A stretch of 44,840 nucleotides of DNA from an uncultured Actinomycetes bacterium (GCA_903920865.1 CAIXNN010000038.1:1-44840); one strand, 5' to 3'. Counted from the stretch's first letter, positions 1 through 9,043 are shown. Numbers and translations: made by a program. Notes: generated from the sequence alone by a model not told the origin.

Positions 1-580
1 GGGTCCGATCACGCTGGCAATCCCGAATACCGCTCCGAAATATCCTGAATACCGCCCGCGCGCGACCGATACCCGCAATCAACGCGAATCGGTGAAGGGG
101 AAAATTGGCGGAAGGACTCACGAGATCTCACGGTTGATCGGCCGCTCACTTCGTGCCGTTGTTGACTTGTCAGCGTTGGGCGAAAACAGCATCGTGTTGG
201 ACTGCGATGTTTTGCAGGCCGATGGTGGAACGCGCACCGCAGCGATCACCGGCGCCTATGTCGCGCTAGTGGATGCTATTGAATGGGGTCGCACCCAGGG
301 ATTGATTGCCAAGGACAAGCAAGTACTCACCGATTCGGTGGCTGCGGTCTCGGTAGGCGTTGTTGATAATCAAGCCCGACTTGATCTGCACTATGACGAT
401 GATGTTCGGGCCGATACCGACATGAATGTGGTCATGACCGGTGGTGGAAAATTCATTGAGGTCCAAGGAACTGCCGAAGGTGAGGCCTTCGATCGCAGCA
501 TGCTCGATCAGCTCTTGGATTTGGCCAGTGCGGGCATTGTCGAACTGACCGCTTTGCAAAACCAGGCACTTAAGGCGTGA
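1..580 (+). CDS. rph: Ribonuclease PH, C-terminal part (5' truncated; bases 1 to about 56 do not fit the family)
   Basis: Reading frame holds [37 protein letters not shown]...[24 protein letters not shown], the RNase PH signature. The track start at 92 is an internal GTG. Confidence 0.93.
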   Translation, partial: GPITLAIPNTAPKYPEYRPRATDTRNQRESVKGKIGGRTHEISRLIGRSLRAVVDLSALGENSIVLDCDVLQADGGTRTAAITGAYVALVDAIEWGRTQGLIAKDKQVLTDSVAAVSVGVVDNQARLDLHYDDDVRADTDMNVVMTGGGKFIEVQGTAEGEAFDRSMLDQLLDLASAGIVELTALQNQALKA

Positions 581-1194
581 GCCATCGGATCGTATTGGCT
601 ACGCGAAATGCCAAGAAGCTTGCCGAACTTGATCGATTGTTGAGCTCTGCCGGACTAGATGTCCAGATCCTCGGATCGGATGCGTTCAAGGACTTGCCAG
701 AGATTGACGAAACGGGTCAAACGTTCGCGGAGAATGCCTTGATCAAGGCGCGCGAAGTGTGTCAGCACACATCGTTGCCAGCCATTGCAGATGATTCCGG
801 TTTATGTGTTGATGCCCTTGATGGATCACCCGGAGTGTTTTCGGCTCGGTGGGCCGGCGAGAGCGCAAATGATGAAAACAATCTTGATTTAGTCCTGGAA
901 CAAATTGTCGATGTTCCTGATGGTCAACGTGGTGCGTATTTTGCGTGTGCTGCCGCCTTGGTGATGCCAGATGGACGGGAGTTTCTTGTATCCGGCCAGG
1001 TCAATGGCCAACTCTTGAGGCAACGAAGTGGAACCGGTGGTTTTGGGTATGACCCAATATTTGTGCCGGATGGATATTCGGTAACAACGGCGCAGATGTC
1101 AGCGCAAGAAAAGGATGCAATCAGCCATCGCGGGCAGGCTATGCGCGAGTTAGTGCCACTCTTAGTTCAAGCATTAGGAGACCCGAGCTTGTGA
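577..1194 (+). CDS. rdgB: XTP/dITP (non-canonical purine NTP) diphosphatase, RdgB/HAM1 family
   Basis: [44 protein letters not shown] and GFGYDPIF motifs; follows rph. Confidence 0.95.
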   Translation: MSHRIVLATRNAKKLAELDRLLSSAGLDVQILGSDAFKDLPEIDETGQTFAENALIKAREVCQHTSLPAIADDSGLCVDALDGSPGVFSARWAGESANDENNLDLVLEQIVDVPDGQRGAYFACAAALVMPDGREFLVSGQVNGQLLRQRSGTGGFGYDPIFVPDGYSVTTAQMSAQEKDAISHRGQAMRELVPLLVQALGDPSL

Positions 1195-1610
1195 TTCAAT
1201 TCCCAGCCGATTTGATGGCCACCATTCGCTGTTCAAGTACGGCTTTGACGATGCAGTGGCTGACGGCCATGTTTGGCTTGCGTGAGCACGTGGCTCGTCA
1301 AGCTCCCGATGGGCGCATTGTGCATGCTGAGATGATCCATGGAACTAATGGCATGCTGATATTGGGTGATATCGCCATTCCTTCAGAAGTTCAACGCTTT
1401 GCTGTGCAACCGGGCAAGGCCAGCACCTACCTAGTGATGAGCGAAACCGACGTCGAAGCAGCGTTCACCCGGGTTCAGGCCAGCGCAGCAAGCGGTGAAT
1501 GCGAAGTAGTGCTCGAGTTGGATCGGCCGGCTTACGGTGGCGCCACATTCACCTGTGCGGATCGCGATGGGCATTACTGGACGATTGGCTCGTATCGACC
1601 ATCGATGTGA
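1191..1610 (+). CDS. VOC-superfamily (glyoxalase/PhnB-like) protein
   Basis: Small ORF with a VOC-like pattern ending FTCADRDGHYWTIGSY; 4-bp overlap with rdgB. Confidence 0.7.
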   Translation: MIQFPADLMATIRCSSTALTMQWLTAMFGLREHVARQAPDGRIVHAEMIHGTNGMLILGDIAIPSEVQRFAVQPGKASTYLVMSETDVEAAFTRVQASAASGECEVVLELDRPAYGGATFTCADRDGHYWTIGSYRPSM

Positions 1611-1611
1611 T

Positions 1612-1697
1612 TGGTGCGGGAGGGGGGATTTGAACCCCCACGTCCTTTCGGACAACAGGACCTAAACCTGCCGCGTCTGCCATTCCGCCACTCCCGC
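1612..1697 (-). tRNA. tRNA-Leu(UAG)
   Basis: Reverse complement gcgggagtggcggaatggcagacgcggcaggtttaggtcctg...ggttcaaatcccccctcccgcacca; long variable arm; loop TTTAGGT gives TAG; encoded CCA. Confidence 0.95.
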
Positions 1698-1730
1698 ATG
1701 TGCAGAGTTGATCGTAGTGCGCGGGAGTTT

Positions 1731-2648
1731 CTAGAAAGCGACAGGCATCTTCTTGCCAGAAACAGCCGGACTGGTTTGTCCGGCCTGCGAAAGCGCAGCG
1801 GCCTTATTCCTGCGACGGTTAATGGCAGTGCGTACTGAGCGCACCACAAGGGCGAGTGCGAAGACCGCACTTCCAGTCAAGACAATCATGGTTCCCGACG
1901 GAACACCTGCGTAGTAGCTCAAGTACATACCGACGAAACCGCAGAGCGAACCAATGCCTGCAGACCAGATAAGCATCTTGCTAAAGGAGCTGGTGATCAT
2001 CCGTGCCACCACGGCCGGGATAACCAACATGGCTGCCACCAGCGTTACACCGATGACGGTCAACGTAGCCAAGATGGTCAAGGAGAGCACGATCATCAAC
2101 ATGGCATCAGTACGAGAGACGTTTACCCCAGATGCATCAGCAACATCGGGATCGAAGGTAGTGAACATCAACGCTCGGTATCTAAAGACAATCATCAGCA
2201 CAGTCAAGATGCCAACTGCGATCAGTCCCCAGATCTGGAAGGTGGAGATGCCCAGAATGGAGCCAAACAGGGCGCTGTCAAAACTCGGACCGCGCGCACC
2301 GAACTTGCTCAGCAGGGCTACACCTAACGCAAAGGAGCCGGTCGTGATCACGCCAATGGCCGCATCGGCACCAATTCGTTGGCGACGAGATACCGAGTTA
2401 ATGGCAAGGGCTGAGGCAACGCCCCACAGGCCAGCGCCGATGACATAAAACTGGGCCGCAAAAAGTTGGGCGGCGGCAAACCCACCGAAGACTGCGTGTG
2501 AAAGTCCGTGGCCGATGTAACTCATGCCACGCAGGGTGATGTAAACCCCAATAAGTCCAAGTAGTGCGCCAGAGATGGTGGCAACGATTAGTCCACGATC
2601 AAAGAAGCTGTAGGTCAGCGGCGAGACCAACGAGTCAATGAGGTTCAT
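1731..2648 (-). CDS. Metal (Zn/Mn) ABC transporter permease, ABC-3 family
   Basis: Polytopic protein with GLSHAVFGG and VVARMITSSF; operon with an ATPase and a cluster-9 binding protein. Confidence 0.9.
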   Translation of the reverse strand: MNLIDSLVSPLTYSFFDRGLIVATISGALLGLIGVYITLRGMSYIGHGLSHAVFGGFAAAQLFAAQFYVIGAGLWGVASALAINSVSRRQRIGADAAIGVITTGSFALGVALLSKFGARGPSFDSALFGSILGISTFQIWGLIAVGILTVLMIVFRYRALMFTTFDPDVADASGVNVSRTDAMLMIVLSLTILATLTVIGVTLVAAMLVIPAVVARMITSSFSKMLIWSAGIGSLCGFVGMYLSYYAGVPSGTMIVLTGSAVFALALVVRSVRTAINRRRNKAAALSQAGQTSPAVSGKKMPVAF

Positions 2649-3430
2649 CGTGTCACCGCTCCAAGATCTCCTGAAACATATTCGTCAATGACAATCGGCA
2701 TCCCTAGGTGCTGCAGTACTTCCAACCGGGCGCCAAAAGTGTTCTCCAGCACGTCAGGAGTGATGACCTCAGCCGGTGTGCCTTCAGCGACGATCGTTTG
2801 ATTCACGCACATCAGGTGCGGCAGGTGAGCCGCCATCCCATTGAGGTCATGGGTGGTCAGCACGATGGAAATACCGTCGTCGTGAAGGTCGGAGAGCAGA
2901 TGGAGCATGTCGTGGCGGGTGTTGACGTCCACCCCAGAGGTGGGCTCATCCAAGAGCAAAAGATTGGGTTCGCGCAGCAGCGCGCGAGCGATAAACATCC
3001 GCTGTTGCTGTCCGCCGGACAGCGCCCGAATGTGCCGGCTGGCTAGGTCACCAATTCCCAGACGCTCAAGGACCTTGGCGACCTGCTTCTTTTCCTGCGC
3101 GCTAGCCCACGGCAGCCGCCTTTGATCGGTGCGCGCCATCAGGACGCACTCTTCAACCGTGACCGGGAAATCCCAATTCACCGTTTCCAATTGCGGCACA
3201 TACGCCACCCGAAGATCAGCCTCTCGGGTCAGCGTGCCAGCGCGTGGCTGAACCACTCCAAGCAGAAGTCGAAGCAAGGTGGTCTTTCCTGCGCCCGATG
3301 GCCCGACGATCCCAGTGAACTGGTCTTCATGGACATGAAAGTTCACATCCTTAAGCACGAGTGCTTCGTCGTACCCAGCACTTGCATTACTTACCTCAAG
3401 GATGACTCGACCAACTCCGGTTCCGGTCAC
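2645..3430 (-). CDS. Metal ABC transporter ATP-binding protein
   Basis: Walker A GPSGAGKTT, signature LSGGQQQR, Walker B LLLLDEPTSGVD. Confidence 0.93.
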   Translation of the reverse strand: MTGTGVGRVILEVSNASAGYDEALVLKDVNFHVHEDQFTGIVGPSGAGKTTLLRLLLGVVQPRAGTLTREADLRVAYVPQLETVNWDFPVTVEECVLMARTDQRRLPWASAQEKKQVAKVLERLGIGDLASRHIRALSGGQQQRMFIARALLREPNLLLLDEPTSGVDVNTRHDMLHLLSDLHDDGISIVLTTHDLNGMAAHLPHLMCVNQTIVAEGTPAEVITPDVLENTFGARLEVLQHLGMPIVIDEYVSGDLGAVTR

Positions 3431-4458
3431 TGTGGGTACACCGCCTTGTCTGGGCTCACAAACGTGAGAGGAACAGCACTGACATTGGTTGCTTTGCCAC
3501 CTAGGCCGGTGACCATGGTGGTGAAGTCGTACTTCATCAGGCCAAGCCAGGAGTGTTCGACATCGCCGGGATTGCCTGGCAGGTCGTCGTCGCGCAGGGA
3601 GTTCTCGTACTTGACTCCGGTGGCCTTGCCAATTTCTTCTAGCACCTTGGAGGGGTAAACCTCAGAGCCAAAGATCGTGGGCACCTTTTGGGCTTTGACC
3701 TGATCAATCAGGCGCGCGATCTCAACCGGTGTGGGGTCTTCAAAGTTCTTTGGTTGAACAGCTCCGATGATGGTCCAGCCGAAAGTTCGCCCGAAGTACG
3801 CGTAGGCATCGTGGTAAGTCAGAAGTACTTTGCGTGGAACGGTCTTCTGATCTGCACGCAAAGCGTTGGCCAGAGCAGTAGTTTGCTTCACAAAGGCAGC
3901 TGCATTTTTTGCGTAGTACGAAGCGTTCTTTGGGTCAGCTTGTGACATGGCTTTGGCAATGACCAGTGCGTACTTTCCGGCATAGACCGGATCGGTCCAA
4001 AGATGCGGATTTGGTTTGCCATCCTTTTTGGGAAAGGAGAAATCGTAGATGTATTGCGAAGGATCAATAACTGAGTTGCCTACTACAAGGATCTTGGCAC
4101 TGGCCTTCTTATTTTTTTCAGCCAAATCTTTAGTCGGATCTTCCAGACTGAGCCCATTGACAACAATCAAGTCTGCTTTGCTGAAGACTTGCGCCACATT
4201 TGGCGCCGGTTCATACGTGTGTGAATCTGTTCCCTCCGGAATGATTCCTTCGACGTGAGCGCGATCTCCGGCCACGGCAGAGGCGATACTTGTGATGGGT
4301 GCAACCGTGGTGGCCACGAAGAGCTGGTTGGCCCCATCTGCATTCGAAGACGTGGTTGAACTCGAGGCGCACGCACTCAGGCAGGCCGCGGCTAGGCACA
4401 GGGAGCCCAGGACGGCTACTACACGGCTGGGGGCCATTGCGGGGAGTTGGAATCTCAT
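3427..4458 (-). CDS. Metal ABC transporter substrate-binding lipoprotein (ZnuA/TroA-like, cluster A-I)
   Basis: Lipobox LSAC; metal-ligand contexts DSHTYEP, NPHLWTDP, YHDAYAYF, GSEVYPSK. ATG at 4458 preferred over 4482. Confidence 0.92.
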   Translation of the reverse strand: MRFQLPAMAPSRVVAVLGSLCLAAACLSACASSSTTSSNADGANQLFVATTVAPITSIASAVAGDRAHVEGIIPEGTDSHTYEPAPNVAQVFSKADLIVVNGLSLEDPTKDLAEKNKKASAKILVVGNSVIDPSQYIYDFSFPKKDGKPNPHLWTDPVYAGKYALVIAKAMSQADPKNASYYAKNAAAFVKQTTALANALRADQKTVPRKVLLTYHDAYAYFGRTFGWTIIGAVQPKNFEDPTPVEIARLIDQVKAQKVPTIFGSEVYPSKVLEEIGKATGVKYENSLRDDDLPGNPGDVEHSWLGLMKYDFTTMVTGLGGKATNVSAVPLTFVSPDKAVYPQ

Positions 4459-4543
4459 ACATAAACCGTACGGCCAAAGCACCCTTTTCGCAAAAGATTC
4501 GCAACAAGCCCAGCGGGTCGGGGGCTAGGGCTACTGTTCTCAC

Positions 4544-4855
4544 ATGAGTAGTTCAGACCAGGCCGCATCAGAAGTGGTCAAGCCACAGTCAGCCAACGAG
4601 TCGGAATCGGTGACCGAGCCGACCCCCGATGAGCTTGAGGCCATGATCGTGCAGGCCCGCGAAAGGCTGGCCGAAAGCGTTGACTCGTTGGCAGATGCGG
4701 CCAATCCGATGGCTCTTGCCGAGACTGGCCTGAAAGCGGTGAAAGATTTCTTTATTGACCCCGAAACTGGTTTGCGTACCTCAAGGGTAGCCAAAGTAGC
4801 GGGCGGAGTTGTTGGGTTCTTACTTCTTCGCGGAATCATTCGACGCGGAAGTTAA
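4544..4855 (+). CDS. DUF3618-like small membrane-associated protein
   Basis: ELEAMIVQARERLAESVDSLADAANPMAL followed by a C-terminal hydrophobic segment. Confidence 0.6.
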   Translation: MSSSDQAASEVVKPQSANESESVTEPTPDELEAMIVQARERLAESVDSLADAANPMALAETGLKAVKDFFIDPETGLRTSRVAKVAGGVVGFLLLRGIIRRGS

Positions 4856-4889
4856 CGTTTTTTAACCGTGGGTACGCCATGATGAGGTC

Positions 4890-6224
4890 GTGAATGGTCC
4901 TGAGCCGCTTGACATGTTGCGCGCGCTACCGCGCATCCGTAAGGACCCCTTAACTTTTCTTTCTGAATCGGCGGCGACCTATGGGGACGTTGTCGAATTT
5001 CCTATTCCCGGTCAACGGGTTTTCTTTGCTAATCACCCCGATGCTGTAAAGCAAGTTTTGCAAACTGAACACCGCACCCATGATCGCGCAACGGTGCAGT
5101 ACCAATCGCTCGCTCTTGTCACGGGCAACGGCTTATTGACCTCTGACGGTGAATTGTGGCGAAAAGAGCGCCGCCTGATGCAGCCAGCATTTCACCGCGC
5201 TGTCTTGGATCAGTTTGTTGAACACATAGATATTGCCGTGGACCGCCTCTTGGCTTCATGGGCGCGAAAGCGCGATGGCGAGATCGTCGATGTTGACCAA
5301 GCCATGATGCGCACGGCTTTAGAGGCGGTCGGACGCTCCTTGTTTAGCCATGACCTCAGCGGTGAAGCCGGAGAATTAGTCCAGGCCGTCCTGAAGGCCT
5401 TAGATGTTGTTGTCTCGCGTGCCCGGTCACCGCTGGCACCACCGTTGAATTGGCCAACGCTGGGAAATATTGCGCTTCGCAACAGTTTGCGGACCCTCGA
5501 TCACACTGTCGATGTCATGGTCGGGGCGCGTCGTGAAGCTCAGCGCCGAGGGGCTGGACCAGAGACCCCCGACCTGCTCGGCATGTTGATGGCCAGTGAG
5601 GGTTTCGATGATCGCCAATTGCGCGATGAGATTGTCACGCTGATCGTTGCCGGTCATGAAACCGTGGCAACTTCCTTGACGTGGACCTGGTATTTACTCG
5701 GACAAAATCGCGAAGTACGTGACACTTTGTTAGCTGAAGTTGACTCGGTCCTTCAAGGACAGCGACCCACCTTTGAGCACCTGTCCCAATTGCCCTACAC
5801 CCGACAAGTTGTCGATGAGGCCTTACGGCTTTATCCACCGGCATGGGTTATTTCACGTCGAGCTCTTGTGGACGGTGATGTTATGGGAGTTGAGGTTCCA
5901 GCTGGGTCTTATGTGTTCGTCAGTCCTTATGTGCTGCATCGAACCGAGGAGTACTGGCCCGATGCGACCCGATTTGATCCGGCCCGCTTTGCCTCAGATG
6001 CCGGCGAGCAAACATCGCGCTTTACCTACATCCCTTTCGGTGCTGGGCCGAACCTATGTATAGGTAGGGACCTTGCTCTAATGGAAGCCGTGCTCGTAGT
6101 GGCTGCGGTGGCGTCAAAATGTAATCTCGACCCGGTGATTGGCCAGCAGGTCAGCCTTGATCCACTAGTGACAATTCGACCCCATGGTGGCTTGCCGATG
6201 GTTCTCAAGAAGAGGTTCCCATGA
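4890..6224 (+). CDS. Cytochrome P450
   Basis: I-helix IVAGHETVATSLTW, ExxR motif EALRLYPPAW, heme-Cys loop FGAGPNLCIG. Confidence 0.95.
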   Translation: MNGPEPLDMLRALPRIRKDPLTFLSESAATYGDVVEFPIPGQRVFFANHPDAVKQVLQTEHRTHDRATVQYQSLALVTGNGLLTSDGELWRKERRLMQPAFHRAVLDQFVEHIDIAVDRLLASWARKRDGEIVDVDQAMMRTALEAVGRSLFSHDLSGEAGELVQAVLKALDVVVSRARSPLAPPLNWPTLGNIALRNSLRTLDHTVDVMVGARREAQRRGAGPETPDLLGMLMASEGFDDRQLRDEIVTLIVAGHETVATSLTWTWYLLGQNREVRDTLLAEVDSVLQGQRPTFEHLSQLPYTRQVVDEALRLYPPAWVISRRALVDGDVMGVEVPAGSYVFVSPYVLHRTEEYWPDATRFDPARFASDAGEQTSRFTYIPFGAGPNLCIGRDLALMEAVLVVAAVASKCNLDPVIGQQVSLDPLVTIRPHGGLPMVLKKRFP

Positions 6225-7075
6225 TTTTGCTTACTGGCGCTGGTGGCCGAACGGGCAAAGCCTTGCTCCGTGCCCTGGTCGCAAAAGATGCGCAGGTTCG
6301 CGCGTTCATTCGCAATCCAGAGCAAGCCGATGGCCTGCGCGCATTAGGTGCTGCTGATGTTGCTGTCGGGAATATGGAAGATGTCGATTCGATCAATCGG
6401 GCCGCTGGCGGTACCGATGTCGTCATTCACGTCGGGCCACCGATGCATCCGCAGGAACGTGAGATCACGAAGTCATTTGTTGAGGCGACGAAGAACAGCG
6501 GAGCGAGCAGGTTTATTTACTACTCGGTGATGTATCCGATTTTGCGCGATGTGCGCCACCATTCACTCAAACTTGATGCCACCGAGATGATTGTTAACTC
6601 TGGGATCACCTACTCAATCATTGAACCCTGTCGTTACATGCAGCACCTAGATCCGATTTGGCCTGCCGTGCTGGAAACCGGGGTGCACTCCATGCCGTTT
6701 AACACCAAGGCTCAGTTTGCTGTCGTGGATCTGGAAGATTTGGCGCAGGCAACAGCCAAAGTTGCCACCGAAGCCGGTCACGAATTCGCCACCTATGAAC
6801 TAGCCGGGCCACAGAACCTGAGCCAGGAAGATATGGCCGCCGCGATTAGTGAAGTGTTGGGTCGACCCGTTCGCGCTGAAGCCCTTCCCTTGGATGTCAT
6901 GGCTGCTCGGGCCATCGAAAAGGGTGCTAGTGAAGATCGCGTCAACCAAATGCGCATCATGAATACCCATTACGACCACAGTGGCTTTAGGGGCAACCCC
7001 AATGTCTTGCAGTGGCTACTTGGCCGCCCTGCCACGGCTTACATCGACTTCGTGCGCCGATTGGCTGCAGGTTAA
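6221..7075 (+). CDS. NAD(P)-binding NmrA/SDR-family protein
   Basis: MILLTGAGGRTGKALLRAL Rossmann motif; ATGA overlap with the P450 stop. Confidence 0.88.
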   Translation: MILLTGAGGRTGKALLRALVAKDAQVRAFIRNPEQADGLRALGAADVAVGNMEDVDSINRAAGGTDVVIHVGPPMHPQEREITKSFVEATKNSGASRFIYYSVMYPILRDVRHHSLKLDATEMIVNSGITYSIIEPCRYMQHLDPIWPAVLETGVHSMPFNTKAQFAVVDLEDLAQATAKVATEAGHEFATYELAGPQNLSQEDMAAAISEVLGRPVRAEALPLDVMAARAIEKGASEDRVNQMRIMNTHYDHSGFRGNPNVLQWLLGRPATAYIDFVRRLAAG

Positions 7076-7848
7076 AGCTGCCTGACGATCACATCAAGTT
7101 TGAGACCAGAGTCATCGCTTTCAACATCCCAACCAGCCTTGGTCAGGGCACTTGTCAGCGCTGAAACACTTCTAGGACTGCTGCGCTGGTTGAGCAAGCT
7201 AGCAACGATGCGTCCCTTCGTGGCCTTATTGAAGTGACTCACAATCGTGCGCTTACCTGGTTGGGTTTCATGCAGTACGCGAAGGCTCACTGTGCGCCGT
7301 GCAATGTCCCCAGTGGGCTTCCAGAGTGCGGCATAAGGGGTTGAGCGAAGGTCAAGGACGATCTCGTCACCGACCAGATTCTCCATCGCCTGCGCAAGTG
7401 GGGCCTTCCATACCGCATTCAAGGTGCCAAGTCGGGGGAGTTTGGTGGCTGGCGATAACCGGTAGGGCGCAATGTTGTCTCGCAGTTGCACAACGCCAAA
7501 TAATGCGCTGAAGATGAGAATTTCTAGCTCAGCTCGATCGCGAGCGCTTTTGGATAACTGGCTTAGATCAAGCGCGTCGTAAAGCACTCCGGTGTAGAGC
7601 TGGCGAACGGGCAATGTTGGTGCGGTGAGCAATTGGGCATTTTTTTCGATCTCAACTGCAAGGCCCGGAGTTAGGCCCAGGGTGGTGATGGCCTTCTTCG
7701 ATGGCCCCTTGGCCAACTTCACCAAAGCCTCTATTAATTTCTCACGCGTGGGGTTAAGTTCTGGCGCGCAAAGGCTAGAAAGTTTGAGCGCACTACCGCG
7801 CTTTGGCGAGGCGGCCTTACCTTCAGAAGGTGGAAGCAAAATTTTCAT
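7072..7848 (-). CDS. yaaA: YaaA-family (DUF328, peroxide stress) protein
   Basis: N-terminus MKILLPPSEGKA; VVSHFNKATKGRIV near the C-terminus. Confidence 0.92.
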   Translation of the reverse strand: MKILLPPSEGKAASPKRGSALKLSSLCAPELNPTREKLIEALVKLAKGPSKKAITTLGLTPGLAVEIEKNAQLLTAPTLPVRQLYTGVLYDALDLSQLSKSARDRAELEILIFSALFGVVQLRDNIAPYRLSPATKLPRLGTLNAVWKAPLAQAMENLVGDEIVLDLRSTPYAALWKPTGDIARRTVSLRVLHETQPGKRTIVSHFNKATKGRIVASLLNQRSSPRSVSALTSALTKAGWDVESDDSGLKLDVIVRQL

Positions 7849-7923
7849 GGTGCGCCGTCAGGGACTCGAACCCCGAACCCGCTGGTTAAGAGCCAGCTGC
7901 TCTGCCAATTGAGCTAACGGCGC
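7848..7923 (-). tRNA. tRNA-Lys(CUU)
   Basis: Reverse complement gcgccgttagctcaattggcagagcagctggctcttaaccagcgggttcggggttcgagtccctgacggcgcacca; loop CTCTTAA gives CTT. Confidence 0.95.
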
Positions 7924-7948
7924 CGCTTGAAGCAAACCGGACATTATC

Positions 7949-7986
7949 AGTGCGAAGGACCGACCCGAAGACCGGTCCTTCGCACT
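7949..7986. repeat. Perfect 14-bp inverted repeat with 10-nt loop
   Basis: AGTGCGAAGGACCG-acccgaagac-CGGTCCTTCGCACT. Confidence 0.9.
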
Positions 7987-7991
7987 AAATC

Positions 7992-8008
7992 TGGGGTGAG
8001 TGACGGGA
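7992..8008 (-). repeat. Duplicate of the tRNA-His 3' end (17 bp including CCA)
   Basis: tggggtgagtgacggga, identical to 8106-8122, the acceptor/T-arm 3' end of tRNA-His. Confidence 0.85.
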
Positions 8009-8105
8009 ACCGATGGTCGCCACCGGCGCCCATCTCCCAAGTCCCGAACATCGGTGAACCCGACAACGACGAAGACCCAGGGGATCAACCCTGGGCCTTG
8101 GTCCT

Positions 8106-8182
8106 TGGGGTGAGTGACGGGACTTGAACCCGCGACATCCGCGACCACAACGCGGCGCTCTACCAGCTGAGCTACACCCACC
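8106..8182 (-). tRNA. tRNA-His(GUG)
   Basis: Reverse complement ggtgggtgtagctcagctggtagagcgccgcgttgtggtcgcggatgtcgcgggttcaagtcccgtcactcacccca; loop TTGTGGT gives GTG; G-1 opposite discriminator C. Confidence 0.95.
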
Positions 8183-8195
8183 GAGGGCGCTCACT

Positions 8196-8795
8196 TTAGC
8201 GGTCTTGGCGTAGCGCCTTTGCAGCCGCCTTGGCAGCGTTGCTATCTGGGCCAGGGTGCGGCACAAACAACGTGTTCCGGTAATAACGCAATTCGTCGAT
8301 GCTGTCGATGATGTCAGCAAGTGCGCGGTGGTTTCCCCGCTTTTCTGGGGTGTTGAAGTACACCCTGGGGTACCAGCGACGTGCCAATTCCTTGATCGTG
8401 CTGACGTCAACATTGCGGTAGTGAACCCATTGCTCAAGTTCTGGCATATCTCTGGCAAGAAACGTGCGGTCAGTGTGAATGGAGGATCCGGCCAGCGGAG
8501 CTTTGCGAGCTTCGGGCACGTGCTCGCGGATGTAAGCCAGCGCCTGAGCTTGTGCAGCTTCCATGGTGATTCCATCAGCCAGGACCTCAAGAAGGCCTGA
8601 TGAGGTGTGCATCGTGCGCACAATCTCGGGCATCGTCTCTAGTGCTTGCGCCGGGGGAGCAATAACTAAGTCCACACCTTCGCCGAGAACGTTCAGTTCC
8701 GCATCTGTGACCAGTACCGCGATTTCAATCAACGCATCGCGTTCAAGATCAAGACCGGTCATCTCGCAGTCAATCCACACCAAACGATCGCTCAT
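8196..8795 (-). CDS. orn: Oligoribonuclease (DEDD exonuclease)
   Basis: LVWIDCEMTGLDLERDALIEIAVLVTDAELN; GSSIHTDRTFLARDMPEL; YRNVDVSTIKELARRWYP. Confidence 0.96.
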   Translation of the reverse strand: MSDRLVWIDCEMTGLDLERDALIEIAVLVTDAELNVLGEGVDLVIAPPAQALETMPEIVRTMHTSSGLLEVLADGITMEAAQAQALAYIREHVPEARKAPLAGSSIHTDRTFLARDMPELEQWVHYRNVDVSTIKELARRWYPRVYFNTPEKRGNHRALADIIDSIDELRYYRNTLFVPHPGPDSNAAKAAAKALRQDR

Positions 8796-8821
8796 GTTCT
8801 CACCCTATTGACCTGGTCCCT

Positions 8822-8898
8822 TGGTGCGCTCGGCAGGACTTGAACCTGCGACCGACTGCTTAGAAGGCAGTTGCTCTATCCGGCTGAGCTACGAGCGC
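8822..8898 (-). tRNA. tRNA-Arg(UCU)
   Basis: Reverse complement gcgctcgtagctcagccggatagagcaactgccttctaagcagtcggtcgcaggttcaagtcctgccgagcgcacca; loop CTTCTAA gives TCT. Confidence 0.94.
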
Positions 8899-9043
8899 TC
8901 GATGGCTCAACTTACCTGCGGAGCGCTTCCACAGTGTCAAGCGTCCACAGTTTTGCACTCAGGTGTCACTCCCGGGCTCATGTACAGATTGGCTGGGTGT
9001 GGGCACGCTGCTCATTTTCTGTGAACCATGGTCAGGAGTTGGA

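Noticed and set aside
1611-1838. ORF starting MVREGGFEPPRPFGQQDLNLP
   Set aside because: It is a translation through tRNA-Leu, a common spurious annotation.
1954-2448. 164-aa plus-strand ORF antisense to the metal ABC permease
   Set aside because: Mirror ORF of a membrane protein gene; no domain.
4436-4543. Possible Zur/MntR operator upstream of the metal-transport operon
   Set aside because: No convincing TGAAAATnATTTTCA-like or DtxR-type palindrome; only a short direct repeat TTCGCAA-aaga-TTCGCAA.
7985-8623. 212-aa minus-strand ORF across orn, tRNA-His and the spacer
   Set aside because: It reads through a tRNA and an out-of-frame orn gene; not a plausible protein.
8926-8955. Two DnaA-box-like TCCACAG words upstream of ssb
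   Set aside because: They deviate from TTGTCCACA in the first positions and are too degenerate.
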